Of a DNA stretch of 64,000 nt, positions 10,279 to 24,627 are shown in pieces (the first letter of the stretch is position 1; the number at the start of each line of letters is the position of its first letter). A program made the position numbers and the translations under genes. Source of the stretch: Metaphire vulgaris (lineage: Eukaryota; Annelida; Clitellata; Crassiclitellata; Megascolecidae); contig CM030834.1 in the NCBI GenBank assembly GCA_018105865.1, positions 7,054,668 through 7,118,667 on the forward strand, written 5' to 3'. A model generated the notes under the pieces. The model made no database searches. It worked only from the letters and a program-made list of their open reading frames with translations, and had not been told where the DNA came from.

Positions 10279-11308
10279 TCAACTCCAGTTACTAATAAAT
10301 TCTGCTTCCTAGGAGTTATCGCAGGCCCGTAGGAAGTGGGAGTGCAAGGGGTGCAGCTGCATCCCCTGGAAAAAACCGGGGGGTGCAGCGCAACCCCTGG
10401 AAGATAAGGCTGTTTTTAATCTTTTTGCTTGTGAGGATTTTTAAATAGAAGAGAGAGATGACGACCTTTTTTCGTGCCTATAGTTAGGACCTATCACCCA
10501 TGCCAAATTAAGATCTGACAATTATTGTTTTTCAAACCGTTTATGGAGGACTTTTCATAATTTCATCAGTCTATCAGGCTACGCATCAAGTCTATAAGGC
10601 GGCTACTGCAAAATAAGAAAAGGTCATTGTACTCAACTCATGCTGTCGAGCAACCTTTCGTCATTCGAATATCGAAAATTGACAGATCTGCAGAAATTTT
10701 GTGGCTGTTTGAACAATTTAGTAACCAGCAAGTCAATTGTTGACAAACAAGATGGCCGCGCGTTTTCATTCGATACTAGCGACACCATGCGGCAGGCAGT
10801 TAACACAATAGAGCGGCGATTACATGTTTTGCATAAAGTGTAAGCTTCCTGTTTAACGCACTCCCTGGGATAACTTTTAAAGCATTCATTGAAGCTGAAT
10901 TTACATGTAATTGTGTCTCTTTGTTACATTTTTTTGAGACTCAAATTCCAAGTTACAAAGGGACCTCTCATTGACAAATTATATTTTTAGAGTTTTCGAT
11001 GATAGTGAAGAAGCAGTTTTGTCTCACTTTGTGACAAAGACGATTGGTCGTCTTAGCTGCGCGCACATTCGTCTCTGCAGCCGGTGGTCGTGGTTAAAGG
11101 CAAGCGTCACGTAATGACCGTCATGCATTGACTGTCAGACACTGACCGTCATGCATTTGAAGGACACAGATGGTAAAGAAGCGTCGTCTGTCTGAGGAGA
11201 AGGACTTAACTCGCATTAAATTCACTTTGTTTGCGAGCAGTGAACTTCATTTTTACTCTTCGCTGTCAAAGAGCCAGAAGCTGCGTGCGTCTCTTGTTAG
11301 CGTTGACG

Positions 11309-11379
<71 letters not shown>

Positions 11380-12674
11380 GCTGACATCGAAGAGACGTCA
11401 TTCGTCTGACAAAACCGATGCATTGAGAAGTGACGGAGTTTGGCGAGAGGCTGTTCGGCTTTTCCATCCGGCGTTGTCTGCATGGCACGGTCTGTTGAAC
11501 AGAGCGGTCAGTGAAGCGTAAACGATTCCTTCTTTCCTCGGCCGAAGTCGGGAATCGGAGATCGAAGTCATTCGATTTGAAAGATATTAAGAGGCGATGA
11601 AATAGAAACGAACTTTGACGGGTGAGATGTTTCATGCTCTGCATTTTCAAGTTTTTCTCTGCTGCTTTATTGAAAACGCACTCTCGATAATCTTAACTTC
11701 ATGTTGAAACTTTATAGAAAGAGAATTAAATGATTATTAGTCAAAAATTGGCAAACTCAGATTTCAGCGGCTTCAAGGAGAACGCGGTAACAGACAGAGG
11801 CATTGACAATCGAACGGATTCAAGACAGTCTCGTGTGTCACGTGACCTAGTAAGGTAACTCTTGTAGAGCTAAACGGCCTATAGCGCCATGATCTGAAAA
11901 TCGTCAAATGTCCATAGGGTGGTCATATGTGATCGTTAATAACCTTACTACGTTAATAAAATAAACACCCGAAAAATCAGTTGCGTAGAGCTCTCTGTTT
12001 GCAGAATAAAACGCGATTAAGAATATTTAATTTTCTGGAATGGACGGAACATGTAATTGGCACTGCTAAGCATTCCCTTACTGTAGAGAATAGTTTAGTT
12101 AGGAAAGAGACTTGGTGATGTGGGGGTTGGGTTTCCACATATTAAAACACGGCTTAAGCACTTATTCTAGGAAAATCTCCTCTCCATTTTTCAGATAATG
12201 ATCATTAGCAAAGCGACAGTTATTTATGTTTATTTCATTCTCTTCTTCCTTCTCAACTACAATCTCTCGTTTTAAAAGGAAGAAATTTGTTTCATAGGAT
12301 CCAACTTAGTCTGTGCGAGAATTGAAGGGTTAGCGCCATCGATGTTAAATCTGTACTTAAAGGCAGCTGAAAAGAGTAATTTTGCGATTTCGTCTTTTAA
12401 CAGATGAATCAAATCAACGATTTCCAAACGAAGAACAATGGATCATTGCAGGTGTCACGTGATTGTCTGGATTGTCTGTTTGTCCATCAGAACACCTGTT
12501 CTTACATATAGTAAGCATTCTGCCGTGGAGCTGGCCGGAGGAGGAGGAGGAGGTAAGATGGATCAGACGAAACCTCTGCCCTTTGTGCCTGTTTCCTGTG
12601 CCTAATGCGCTTGCGCACTAGGAAATGAGTTTTAAAAACCGGGAGCTTTCTTTGGCTGATTAAAACTTCTAAAA
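10279..12674. other. Non-coding spacer with GGC repeat
   Basis: No gene is supported. An open frame at 10640-10843 has no recognisable domain. A 22-unit GGC repeat lies at 11311-11376 in CpG-rich context with GACCGTCATGCATT duplicated just upstream (about 11117-11160). That could be a promoter or 5' UTR, but nothing downstream supports an exon. Confidence 0.5.
11311..11376 (+). repeat. GGC trinucleotide repeat, 22 units
   Basis: Uninterrupted (GGC)n. Polyglycine, polyalanine and polyarginine open frames across it are by-products of the repeat. Confidence 0.95.
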
Positions 12675-12977
12675 CAGGGGCGTCATTTGGGGAGGCCGTG
12701 GCCGTTTCCCAAGGAAATAAAGAAATAATTTATAATGTACCAAATAAATTAATTAATGTGAACTGTGCAAACAATCGCCAAAAATCGCCAAAAATTTGCA
12801 CAAAATGTCAAAAATTTACAAATTTGCCAAAATTGACCCCAAATTTGCTAAAATTGCCAAAATATTTGCCAAAAATTGCCCCAAATTTGCCAAAAATTGC
12901 CCAAAAATTGTTCAAAATTTGCGAAAAGAATTATCTTGCCCCCCAGAAAGGTGTGAATTTGTGAAATGACGCTACTG
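12675..12977. mobile_element. hAT element filled with CCAAAAATTTG-type repeats
   Basis: Ends CAGGGGCGTCATTT and AAATGACGCTACTG are flanked by the exact octamer TTCTAAAA (12667-12674 and 12978-12985). The interior from 12779 to 12940 is an irregular array of AATTTGCCAAAAATTGCC words. It is a clear hAT insertion and another example of a family-specific repeated word inside the ends. Confidence 0.92.
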
Positions 12978-12985
12978 TTCTAAAA

Positions 12986-15900
12986 TGAACTTAAATAGCT
13001 CCGCTTTATCCGCTTCAAACATCCCGAATAGGTTGTTTGCAACTTTTCATCAGTGATTAGTTGTCTAATTATTTATTATTTCACAAGATCTCTTACTATA
13101 TGAGTATCCAGAACAATCTCTATGGTCACTGATCTATGCCCACCAGCAAGAAATCTGCTTCTGCCATTGGCGTCTATTAATAGACAACAATGGTTTCTAT
13201 AGTTTCTGCCCACCAGTGGGCGGAGCAACCGGACCTTGTTGGTAAACACTGGATACCCCTATAACGACGACCCACTTCACTTTAATACCTTCGTCGATTG
13301 AATGGACGAACAGCCGTATATTTCGTGTTAAACCTGATTTTAATGTTTAATGGTCGTATTGGTACTTGCATTCGTACTTTAGAACATGTAATCCCTGTAA
13401 TGGCATTTTCAGGTTCTTGGAACTAGGGAACACGTACATTTACTTAGGTCCATACTTGAACTGAGGTACTTTTCCAAAGGTTCTCTCCTGTTCTATTTTA
13501 GTCTCATCGACTGCTTTAAACTGTGATGCATGCAAAAGAAGAAAATTAGAGAAACAGCAATGGTTTCTATGCAGTACTGTGTTTCCGAGAATTTATTGGT
13601 AACGCTAATTTATTGTTAGACGAAAAGTGGGCTACACATCACACAATACCTACACTAACTCACTGTGATAAGATAATAAAATGAAGTGTAAACACACTTG
13701 TGCAGTGTCCATAATATGTTCTCGTTCTCATACCGTTGACGCAAAATACAATACTTTTAATATAAAATGGCATAGTTCACGAAACATCTTCGTATCAATA
13801 TTTCAATTCATTGCAGATGTTGAAGATTCAATTACGTTTCTATCCACAGTTCGCATTAATATATGTCTATGCTGTCTGCGCGTTTCCTGTTTGATATTGC
13901 GTCACTTGTATGTTACTAAATTTGTGCGTGTTATATGAGTATATGTGCAGGCCTATACACGTAGTTAAAGTATTTTAATGATTTAGGCTACAGAATTCAG
14001 GAACATATTACGAGGACCTCTTTCATTTCGTAGAAAATCAGATTTTCACAAGAATTTCCTTTGTCATAATTTTAAATTTTTCGCAACATTGAACCGGCGT
14101 TCCTATACAGTTGCTCATAGCCTATAAATATAGGCTACATGTAGAAGTTCATGCTAGAATTTCAGCTTATTCGTTTCATGCAGTGACGTTGAAATAAACG
14201 AATCGCGGAGAACCTTGGCTCTGCAAATTCGATCTATCTCGCTCAGCGCAATCGCTCGAATGCAAAGCGAAGGCAGATTTTATTCCCAGTAAAGTTATGT
14301 CTCAGGTTATTTGTCCGACTTCTTTTTTGATTACTTTGATTATTTAAGTCTTAATTAAGACATAGACAAAACAGCTTTTATAAGCACGGGTTTAGGAGGA
14401 TGAAGAGGACGAGGAGGAGGAGGAGGAGTAGGAGGAGGAGGAGAGTAGGTAGGGCCTTGTCCTCTGGTATATTTCCATTCCGATTATGTGACATTTGTCA
14501 AATGCACTCGCGGTCGAACATGGCGGTCGTATCTTCGTGCGGCACTTTCGAATGAAACGGTCGCAAGAAGCGAGCGACTGAAACGGGCATTCGATGGATG
14601 ATGTATAAGGGGGGGCAGGAGCAGTACACGCGGCTGTTCCTATTTGAGACGCTGAATGGCGAATGCTGTGTCTTGTGGGGTCAGCAGTAATTGTAGCAGG
14701 CGTCTGTCCGATAAGATACGCGACCGTCGTCGTCTTCTCTCATCTGCCGCCGCCGCCATCTTCGTCTTCCTCTTTCTTTATGCTCTTCGACGCCCTGCGT
14801 CATCGGTCCGAGATTAATTTCGACATTGAGCGTTGGATTAACCATCTGCGTTTTTCTTCGTCCGCATGCACTCGTATATAAATGACCGAAACAACGAATA
14901 GCATTAGCCTACTAGACGCAAAATATTTAATTACGAAAGAAAAGCGATCACTTGCTCCCGTCTTCCTCTCTCCCCCTCTCTCTCTCTCTTCCTCTCCTCT
15001 CTCTCTCTCTGCATGTCTTCTGTCTGCCTGTCTCTCCCTTCAGTTTCCCTTGGTCGTGGAAAATGAGTCCTGACCCCAGAGGATCCCTCGGCCGACGATA
15101 AGTCCAGATGCAATTTTGGTCCAATCGTTGTAATAGGACTTCGATTGTCTATAGACTTGCACTTAAGTTCTAGTGGATTCTCAATACTGACGGAGGACTT
15201 CATTCACTCTGCACTTGTCGACTTATACTAATTATCCTCACAGACACAATTGTAGGGCAAACACAGATGCAGAGATCACTAGAGAAATTCAGAGACAAAT
15301 CGAATGAAAGAAAGAAGAAATAAAAGCAAGGAAGACAGAAGAGTGAATGGACAGAATGAAAATAAGATAATAGAAAAAGACGATAAGACGAGAGAGAAAA
15401 CGGAAGGAAATGAAGAATTAGATAATCAAAAGAATAAAGATAGGAAAAGAGAACGAAACTGTAAAAGAATAGTTTTATGGGAGATTACTGGCAGCCCCTA
15501 AGCTAAAGTTAGACGTTTCACTATTTTTATTAGGGATGTATAAGGTCTTTGTATGGATTCTAATCGATTCTTAACCTAACATTGCTTTCAAAATGCTTGA
15601 CCCGATGTTCGAATCTGCAAGGGCAGATGCATTTGTTTCACTTTGAAGATTCCTCGTTTTGACGAACGAGCCGACGGATAAATTCCCACTAGAGTTTGCT
15701 CTTAGCAAACACTAGACAAGAAGAAAAAGTTTCTGTCTCCGTTACTTGGTATATTTCATGTGCCATTTACTAAATTGGGTCTGCTGATTCCAAAACACGT
15801 AGTAGTATATTTTCTATCATGTCAGAGTTTTTTTATTATGCACATAGACTAAGTTATATTGGCCCTACTGCAATCAAGTATCAGAACAATTTATTTACAA

Positions 15901-16726
15901 CGTAAATTTCATAGAGTCATTAAGTTTTGGTTCATGGTTGTGAGACGTTGATAAAGTGAAACCGCATAAGCAGATGGCAAGTATAAATTTCACAGAAGAA
16001 GAAGAAGAAGAAGAAGAAGAAGAAGAAGAAGAAGAAGAAGAAGAAGAAAGAAAAGAAGAAGAATAGAGAATAAAAAGAGTGTCTGCTGCTGACCGCTGCA
16101 GTAGTCAACCGTCGTATTGAGTAGCAATGACCTTGATCTCTTCTTTCCATGAAGGAAATGTCCTGGTGGAGTCTTTCCTTGGAGCTCATCATTAACATCA
16201 CCAAAATTTCTAGGGAAATTTCAGAGAAGAATATAAGAAGTGCCTTTTCAGTGACATTCGGCAACCGAGGAGTTTCTCGTATGCGCTGTGAACGTCGGTT
16301 GCTCACAAACTCAGCGCAGTGTTCGATGGCTGTCGAGAGAGTTTCGTACAACTGAAACAAATGTATCGCAAGCGACCAAATCCATTCTTGACCTGGCTGA
16401 GGTGTCACGCATCAATTCACAGATTTCAGGTGCAACAAAAGTCATGCTTTTACTTTGACGTCAAATTCAGTGTTTCCAGATTTGTTCATCAGACACTGAA
16501 GACCATTTCCATTGCGATCCGTCGTCTTCGCGTAATTCCTCATTAGGCCCAGAGTTTTATGCGAAGTGGCTCAACCAGTGATGCACGTGACACGTTGTGT
16601 CAGCCAACAGCGTTCTCCGGTCTGATGACCAGCGCTTCAGTTTGCAACTAAACTGTCATGCATCACGACTGTTCCATAAGCACAGGAAGCACTTGTATTT
16701 TGCATACACTAACTGTCGACCCATAA
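12986..16726. other. Long non-coding stretch
   Basis: No coding sequence can be supported. It contains a GGA-rich tract (about 14396-14452), a CT-rich tract (about 14968-15030), a GAA/AAG repeat (about 15993-16048) and AT-rich unique sequence. The motif CAATGGTTTCTAT occurs at about 13189 and 13558. Confidence 0.5.
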
Positions 16727-16734
16727 GGAGTGCC

Positions 16735-16963
16735 CAGAGATGTCCACGAATCCATTTTCAGAACCCAGTCCAGCTCAACCCATCAAATCTCCAACCCAAC
16801 CAACCCATGCCGGTAATAAGGTTACTTGACCCAACCCAACCCACAGTAATACATTACAATTTCTTAAAGCATGACTTATTTTCTGACCCAACCCAACCAA
16901 CCATTAATATGGAAAAATCTGACCCAACCCAACACCACTCAACCCAACCCATGGGCATCTCTG
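16735..16963. mobile_element. hAT element with AACCC arrays
   Basis: Ends CAGAGATGTCC and GGGCATCTCTG are inverted. The flanking octamers GGAGTGCC and GGATTGCC match at 7 of 8. Between them are arrays of GACCCAACCCAACC around short unique spacers. The CAGAGATG ends are shared with the 38271-39196 element, although the internal word differs completely. Confidence 0.87.
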
Positions 16964-16971
16964 GGATTGCC

Positions 16972-17404
16972 ACAATCCTCGAGGTCACCAAAATGTTCTA
17001 GTTATGGTTTGAATGGCCTAGTATTAGGCTAGTAACTTTTAAAATAAGATCCATCGATTCGTCTGTCTCTTTCATTCCCGTTGTTTGAGAAATGAGAACA
17101 GAAGGCTTTACCGATGTACAGTAATGCATTGTTCAAATTAGTTTATCTGGAGTCTGTGTAAACTGCAGTCTCACTGCATGCTCAGGTACGTAGGCGCGAT
17201 AGAAATCGACTTAAGCCATTTCAACGACATCGATGCTCTGTCAAACGAATGCTCTGTACGAGGCAAATGTATTGTGTCGTCAACTGCGTCGAATGCAGCC
17301 GAGAGATCAAGAAACATCACAGCAGTGACTTCTGTCCACAGCAGTTATATTATTGTAAATTGCAAGGAGAGATTTTAGCTGAGTGAAACTTGCGGTGAGC
17401 GGAT

Positions 17405-17445
<41 letters not shown>

Positions 17446-17994
17446 AGTGAGTAAGACGACAACTGATTACCATTTGTCGAGTGACTGCGTTCAAGAAGCT
17501 CTGATTACAATATTTCAGGTATCGAAATAGGCCTGTATTTGCTTTTAGAGTCTAATCATCCAGAAAGGGTTTCTTTAGAAAATAACCGACCACAGCACGA
17601 GAATAAAAGAAAGGAAAAATTCCTTCACACAGAGATAGGCTGATCAACGATAAGGTTTCATTGCCGGCCTAGATTTTATTTGATCAAAATGAGAGATCAA
17701 GATAAGAGGGAATTTAGATTAAACGAAACCCTGTGTCTAAACTCTAAACTGTTGGATACTCTGACAACAAGGTCAGACAGTTTGTTTAGAGAGAACCGGG
17801 TACTGTGAACTCGACGAAAGCTGCGCTCTTCCTCCAAAACGTTGATTTAGACAGAAACCGAAGCTGGACAGAACACGCATTGTGAGCGCATAAAAGAAAG
17901 CCCTGATCCAGTTGTTGTTCGCTCGTCAGTATCATTCGGTGTGGTTGGTAGCAGAGCACTGGAAGATAAAGTTATTATGAATGAGTATGATGCA
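16972..17994. other. Non-coding spacer
   Basis: A (GA)n microsatellite lies at about 17407-17442. No gene is seen. Confidence 0.55.
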
Positions 17995-18002
17995 TCAGTA
18001 CT

Positions 18003-18325
18003 CAGGCCCTCCGAGAGGGGGGGTCAGGGCCCGGAGAAGGGGGCCCGGGCCGATGATGAATATGTATAATTAACAATAAAATGAATAATAACACTAAAGA
18101 ATGGTTTAAAATGTCAGTTCAGCAGAGGGGCCCGGCGAGCACAAGGGGGCCCGGGACACAGTGCTAAATAAACGGCAGACGACGAGCAAAAAAAAAGAAG
18201 GTCGTCAACACTTATAAACGTAAACGGCTGACGAGCAAAAAAAAGTCGTCAAGAAAAAATTATGACTTCTCAAGGGCCCGTCGGCCATTCTGCACAGGGG
18301 CCCGGAATTTCTCTCGGAGGGCCTG
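18003..18325. mobile_element. hAT MITE, CAGGCCCTCCGAGAG family
   Basis: Ends CAGGCCCTCCGAGAG and CTCTCGGAGGGCCTG are perfect inverted repeats with an exact 8-bp duplication TCAGTACT (17995-18002 and 18326-18333). Two copies of the GACGAGCAAAAAAA...GTCGTC motif lie inside (18181-18206 and 18229-18252). Confidence 0.95.
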
Positions 18326-18780
18326 TCAGTACTAAGGGTCAGGGAAACCTAGAATTCATAACAGTGAATATAAAAACGATGCCTGATATCCTTGTCAAGG
18401 CATCGAGGTTGAAGATGGTATCCCTTTGCCAGACCAGAATGTACACACACGCACGCGCGCGCGCACACACACACAGTGCTGTGTGAAGAAGGAGTGCTGA
18501 AGAAGTCGACGTTCTGGGAAAGCTCCTGGTTTATATCCTGGTCATTGAATCAGAGTTCTCTATAGCCCCCTTTCGTCACAATGTCATAGTATGGATCCTG
18601 AGCCAGTTCAGAACGGCTCCTAAAATGGAAGGCTGATGCATTAGCTGTATATCCTAATGCTCCGCATAACAGACTAGACTAATGCAAGAATCGTGGAAGC
18701 AAATATTTTAACAATGCACTAACTGTGGCTAACGTAACCAGCAAAATATATTCCAATCGTAGAATTTAATGCCAAACTGT

Positions 18781-18885
<105 letters not shown>

Positions 18886-19254
18886 GCAGGAAAACAGAGG
18901 ACACGGAAGAGGTATAGAGACAGAAGAGAGACTTGGAGACGTCCCATAACTACTCTAAGTGGTTGGTGACAGGTCCACCAAGAGGGGGAGAAGGAGCAAA
19001 TGCCCAGGGCCCGGCAATCTGTATCATGAACACGCTGAAGGCGGTTGGGGGACCCATCGAAGAATGCATTGCTTGTCTTTAACGTCCTGAAAAATCTGAC
19101 TAGCAAAAACTAATAATGTATCAAGGTCATCACCACTTTCACGCTTGAGCTGTATACTTTTTGAAAACTTTAGAACGTTTTGAGGACAAACTTTCTAAAG
19201 AATATAAACGTTCATACTTTTTAGAGGCCCGTGACTGCTCTGCATGCTCAGGGG

Positions 19255-19335
19255 GCACGACGGGCCTGGTTGGTCATATAGTTGGATGGAGTCTGATGTC
19301 ACAGGGTCTGCGTTCGAAGCATCGGCGTCTTGGAG
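19255..19335 (+). repeat. Possible tRNA-derived SINE head
   Basis: GTTGGTCATATAGTTGGATGG resembles an A box. GCGTTCGAAGCA about 45 bp on resembles a B box. No clear tail and no second copy was found, so this is tentative. Confidence 0.35.
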
Positions 19336-19400
19336 ACCGACGAACGGTAAATGACAGATGAGATGCGGCGCTGGGTTCGAAGGTTGTTGATTGGACGGAA

Positions 19401-19497
19401 AGAGTGACCGGTGGCGGAGTGACCGGTGGCCGAGTGACCGGTGGCCGAGTGACCGGTGGCAGAGGACCGGTGGTCCGGTGGCAGAGTGACCGGTGGT
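19401..19497 (+). repeat. Minisatellite, 15-bp unit GAGTGACCGGTGGCC
   Basis: About six units, some with small deletions (AGAGGACCGGTGG). Confidence 0.9.
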
Positions 19498-19587
19498 AGT
19501 GACTGCTGTACTCTTAAATAATTCTGCCGTGATCTATGAGCAAAAGAGTGAAAAACTTCCTTTCCAATACGTCAACCAACTGTACGT

Positions 19588-19623
<36 letters not shown>

Positions 19624-19995
19624 TCGCTAACGTCCAGACATTCCCTAAGGTTGAAACTAGGCCTATCAGTCTTAATGTGATTTGACGGACAAGCGGGTTA
19701 GCATTAAGCGTACGTGCCTAATTTAATCTGATCACATTTCTAATGCAATCCAGAATCTTCGGTGCCGGGCATATCACTTGTGCAGACATGAATTCTTCTG
19801 GGGTCTGGCAGATTTTTCTATAAAAATGTATGGTTGTCTCAGACCTTAATTCTGCTCAAAATCTGCTAGTTTGGAAATGAAAAAAGAGATATATGATTTG
19901 ATCCTACAATCTGTTTGCGCTGTTTCGGTCCAAGTGCTGCTCCCCTTTTAATAGGTTTCTTTATGCTGACAAGAAGACGGCCATCGGTTTCTGAT

Positions 19996-20027
<32 letters not shown>

Positions 20028-21404
20028 AGTTAAGATTTATGTGGTAAATCGTCCTAGGAGGACTACTTGAACACATTACATAGTACACATTACATAGTAC
20101 ATGAATAATTAATAGGCCTAGGATTTAATTAATAGGATCTGATGTCTAGACTTAGGCCTATTTCGGATTTGAGTCGTGGCTGCGTGGTCAGCGCTGCTTC
20201 TCCGGGTCGAAAATAGTGGCACCGATGCTCATATTCACTTCCGAATAAACTCCGTTGAAATAATAAAACCTTCATTGGTCTTAGTGACAACGTTCGCAGC
20301 ATCGGCATTTGCTGAAGTTTAGTCGAAACCTCCGTAGACGTCTGGCTTTTATCGTATAGCGCATCGCTGAAAACGATTCGTCGATAGCCTGTAGACTTTT
20401 AGATTATAACGAAATCTTGTTGAAAACCAGATGGACAGAAATTCGGATAATAGCCGAGGGCGAGGCTTTAACAAACAACGATATACCATCTACAAGTTGC
20501 TTTACTGTAATAATTCCTGTGGGCTTATTAGATATAACAGTAAGTCAACAATCCTGCTAAAATGCAGATAAAAGATCTTGTGTGTTAAAGATTTTTTACT
20601 AAAGCTGTACAATTTTAGGCTTGAATATATTTTAGTGAAGCAGTGGCTTAGCGTGGAGGGGTGGGCAGGGGACGGCCGTCCCGGGGACAAAATTTTAGGG
20701 GGCGCAAAATTCCAAATGAAGAAATAAAAAGTCCAAGTAGGCCTAACAATGAATCTTAGAAATCCTAAAATAGGAAAGGTAGGAAGACACGCGTCTGAAA
20801 TTTTGCTATTATTTGGATGGAAATACGAGTGATACGAGGTAAGACCTATTTTTGCTCGTCAACATTTTTTGTGGAGAAAACGAAAAGTTGGGTGTACAAA
20901 TTCCCCTGTTGCCACGAGCGCTATCAGCCCATGCATGTCACGCCACTGCAACGAAGCAGCAAATTAGGTCTTTAGATAACCTTCGTGTTTCATGCATGCA
21001 GAGGACGCGACGAAAACTTCAAGAAACTCTAAAAGATTTCTATTTTCACGTGGCACAGTGTTTTTAGTCATGCATTGAGAAGACGAATAAGCCTAATTTA
21101 AAATTTCGCTTCTGACTTCAGGAACTAATTATGCTCTATTGGCTCGAAATGCAAGTAATTTCAAAGCAAACATTGAATGGCTGCCGTTTTTGCTTCGACA
21201 AAGCTCGACTCTTGAAAAATTCAGTCACAAGTTCCTTTCAAGCCGACAGATATCTGTAGGTATATCTTCGAAATCTCTTTAATAGATTTACAAAATCTGT
21301 CGAAAAAATTCCACTATTTTCAACTCACTAGAAGTGATAACGTTCAAGTAGATCTGGATATTAGAGTGTTAAAGTGGGTTCGATTAAAATTTCTTTAGTG
21401 CACC

Positions 21405-21592
21405 CAGTGGCGTAGCCATGCATGGGGGGTTTTGGGGGTTAAACCTCCCCCTTGGGCGGAGGAAAATTTTTTTATGTATTCCCATGCAATTTTTATTTTT
21501 TGAGGCGATTTTTGGGGTGAAAACCCCCCTTGGCGGTTATCGACGAAATTTTTGTTTAAACCCCCCTTCCGGAAATCTTGGCTACGCCATTG
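21405..21592. mobile_element. hAT MITE, CAGTGGCGTAGCCA family
   Basis: Ends CAGTGGCGTAGCCA and TGGCTACGCCATTG are flanked by the exact octamer AGTGCACC (21397-21404 and 21593-21600). The interior has GGGGGTTTTGGGGGTT and its complement. Confidence 0.94.
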
Positions 21593-23498
21593 AGTGCACC
21601 GGTTGGACAAATACCTGTATGTCTATCAGTCATCGATCATCCTGCATCGATGTGACAACTATTAGCAAAATGTCCACCATTTTCTCGATCGAATGGATTT
21701 GATTCTTTGATGTCTTCATTAAAGTCAAGAGCGCTTTAGGGGGCCCATTCCACACGGAACATTACATTGATTCAATGAAAATTTGATCGACTGATTTGAG
21801 TCTTCGTTAAGCCTACAAGAGGACATCTGCTGCATGTATTATAGGCTATTTCCTACGAACGACCATCGACTAATGCCAAGTGCATTACTAAAGTGGCGCC
21901 ATAGAAGTTTCTTTGTTGCGGGTATTTCGTCAAAATAAGTGAGTCCTCTGGTGTTAAGGAATCTTGGATCTGAAGTAATAATTGAATTTCGTAATATTAA
22001 TATTCCCACCGACTGCGCGTCGACTGCCGACTGCCTTCTCTTCCGTTTAATCCGAAGGTAATTTGATTAGCTTTTAATTAAGTCATATTTAATACCATTC
22101 GTATAGTCAATGCATAAGGCGCGCAGTTGGAAACAAAGCAATTCGTCAAAAACACTTGAACGGCCGTTGTGGGGGCCTGAGTTCTATAAATCGGTTCGCA
22201 GCGATTCACAGGCTGACAACGTTCGAAACAAGAAGTCTGTTGAGGAGTTTATGCATGTACATACGCCATTTTCAGATCGTTTTTATCGAGTGATAGCAGG
22301 GCTTTCGACGCAAGGCGTTGACTTTGGCGCGTTTGATCACTTTAGCTCCATAATATCGTAATGCAAAAGCGTCTGTTATGCTCTATGCTCTCCGATTAGC
22401 GTCAAAAGGACGAGTTGTAGACGTGGAAAACTTGAAAAGAACATAACGGATGAAAGGTCCTTTCAAAGATGAAGCGACGCGTCTTTTGCTACAAACACAA
22501 TACTTTCCATCGTCACCAAATGATGACTCATGATGATAAAAGCTCCATTTCCCATTCCATTTGCCACCATCCGTTTACCTGTCGTTTCTTTCGAAGTTCG
22601 TTCTGACAATCGCCAGTCACTGACTCTCAACTCAGATGTTTGGCTGTTCCTGTCAGTCCCTATACTCTCTGTATCCTGCCTTTGAATATTCCTTTCCTCG
22701 TCGTAATCTAATTCCTTTGTGTTTCAACGGTAATCTCGGTCTCAGCCTGACAACATATTAATATTTATTCAGTACCATGAATGGATGAATTCATTTCGTG
22801 ATTTTCCCCTTCTTTCCGCAAATAAAAGAATACAAATACGAATCTTTGCCTACTCCGGGGAAAGTCTTACGGTTAAACGTGAAATGACGCTTTTAAGCAG
22901 ATTAAGAGAAAGAACAATAATCAGAGAGAGAGAGGGAGAGAGAGAGAGAGAGGGAGAAAGTCACACACACACAGAGATATTGATAGTTCTAGAGGGCGAG
23001 AGTCCATGGGTCAAAAACTTATGAACGCGTCTAAGCGTAAAAGAACGGCCCTCTGTCTTTAATTCAATCGCCCGTCGGCCGAGTGACTGGGTCCAGATAG
23101 CAGCAGCAAATCATCTCGGTCGATATGCAGCTTCTCGACGCTTCGTTCCAATCGAACGCTATTACGAAATTGGCGACGACGACGCTGTGACCGGAGAAAG
23201 GGAGGAGGAACTTGAGAGAGTGGAATCGAGAGAGAGAAATGGGTCAGGAATTAAGATGACCCGTACGAGGACGATGGTCGACGACCTCATCCGACGACCG
23301 ATTGCCCTCTCACTGTTACCTCGATTCAACTAAGAAAGCAACAAATTCTCCTATATTACCCCAATCGGTCAAATAAAAGAGACGACGACATTGAAAATTA
23401 AATAGCATCGCCGCTCTGACGACGAATATTCCAGAATATCCCATCTCCCGATCCTCCTCCGTCGCTCTATAGCCTTTCGTTCTCCTCCTCCTCTCCTG

Positions 23499-23499
<1 letters not shown>

Positions 23500-23579
<80 letters not shown>

Positions 23580-23670
23580 GTCGTAATGGAATAAATCAGG
23601 TCTTCGTTATACAGCCGCGCAAATGCCCAATGCTTTGCATTGATTTCTCAGCATTAACTCGCTCTCTGTC

Positions 23671-23729
<59 letters not shown>

Positions 23730-23881
23730 TTGTCTCTCTCTGTCTCTCTGTCTCTCTCTGCCTGTGTGCCGCTCTCTGCTTATCCTCGTATAGTCACACT
23801 GAGTTTCCCTTCGGATTCGATGACGGCTCAATCGTCGCGTAGAGTAGTGACGGGACCTGTGTGACTGCCTCGTCGTCGTCG

Positions 23882-23911
<30 letters not shown>
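23500..23911 (+). repeat. Microsatellite cluster CT, AT, TGTC, CT, ATC
   Basis: (TC)n to 23538, (AT)n to 23577, (TGTC)n and (TC)n at 23663-23760, (GTC)n and (ATC)n at 23871-23911. The peptides encoded across them are low complexity. Confidence 0.93.
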
Positions 23912-23913
<2 letters not shown>

Positions 23914-24627
23914 TCTCTCTCTCTCTATGTCTGCCTCTCTTCCAGTTCGTTCGTTTCCTGAGACCTGCCGCTGAGATTCGTCGTTGCCTTCGCTAATCCA
24001 CTGAGTGGCTACAGAATCCAATATTGAGAGCAGATATGACGGAACACAACGTCAATCATAAATCGACTCCTGACCATCGCAAGAACTACATCTCCCCACC
24101 CAAAGTACCGATAACACTCCCAAATATAGAATTACCTCCCACCATCTCTCTTCCTCTGCCTCTTCTTGACCTATTCTAAATCTTTCTTTCCGTTTTCCTT
24201 GCTAATCTGTTTTTTTCATCGCTTGCCACATTCGTCATAAAATATATTGTCAACTAATAAAATCAACCGCTTGGTGGCGTTTACCTTCATTTCATTACGA
24301 AAACCTATCTTTCATATTAATAACCATTCTTCAATGTTCTGTTTTCTTGCAACGTGTCATTCCTGATCTGATCTAACTCATTCTAAACTGCTAATCTGGA
24401 AATCGCAGCAGGACGTTTTTACGACAAGTGACTACCCTTTCCTCTCAAGAGTCGACATTCAGCATACAGACATTGTCTTACAATAGAAGTTTTCAAGGTT
24501 TCGAAGCAAATGCGTCGACATGTTCATTTTGTGTCAAGTGCTAAGGCATCTCAATGTCTTCACATTCAGTTGAATAGGGTCTCGGCAGATGTGACATCTC
24601 CCGAATTAGACCTGCAAGTTGCTTTAA

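Noticed and set aside
11170..11650. Frames encoding long Gly, Ala, Pro or Arg runs
   Set aside because: All are translations of one GGC microsatellite with no flanking domain or splice support.
12698..12964. 88-residue frame with KICTKCQKFTNLPKL text, zinc-finger-like at a glance
   Set aside because: It lies wholly inside the CCAAAAATTTG array of a hAT element with exact 8-bp flanks.
22110..22361. 83-residue open frame on the + strand
   Set aside because: No recognisable domain, splice context or codon pattern.
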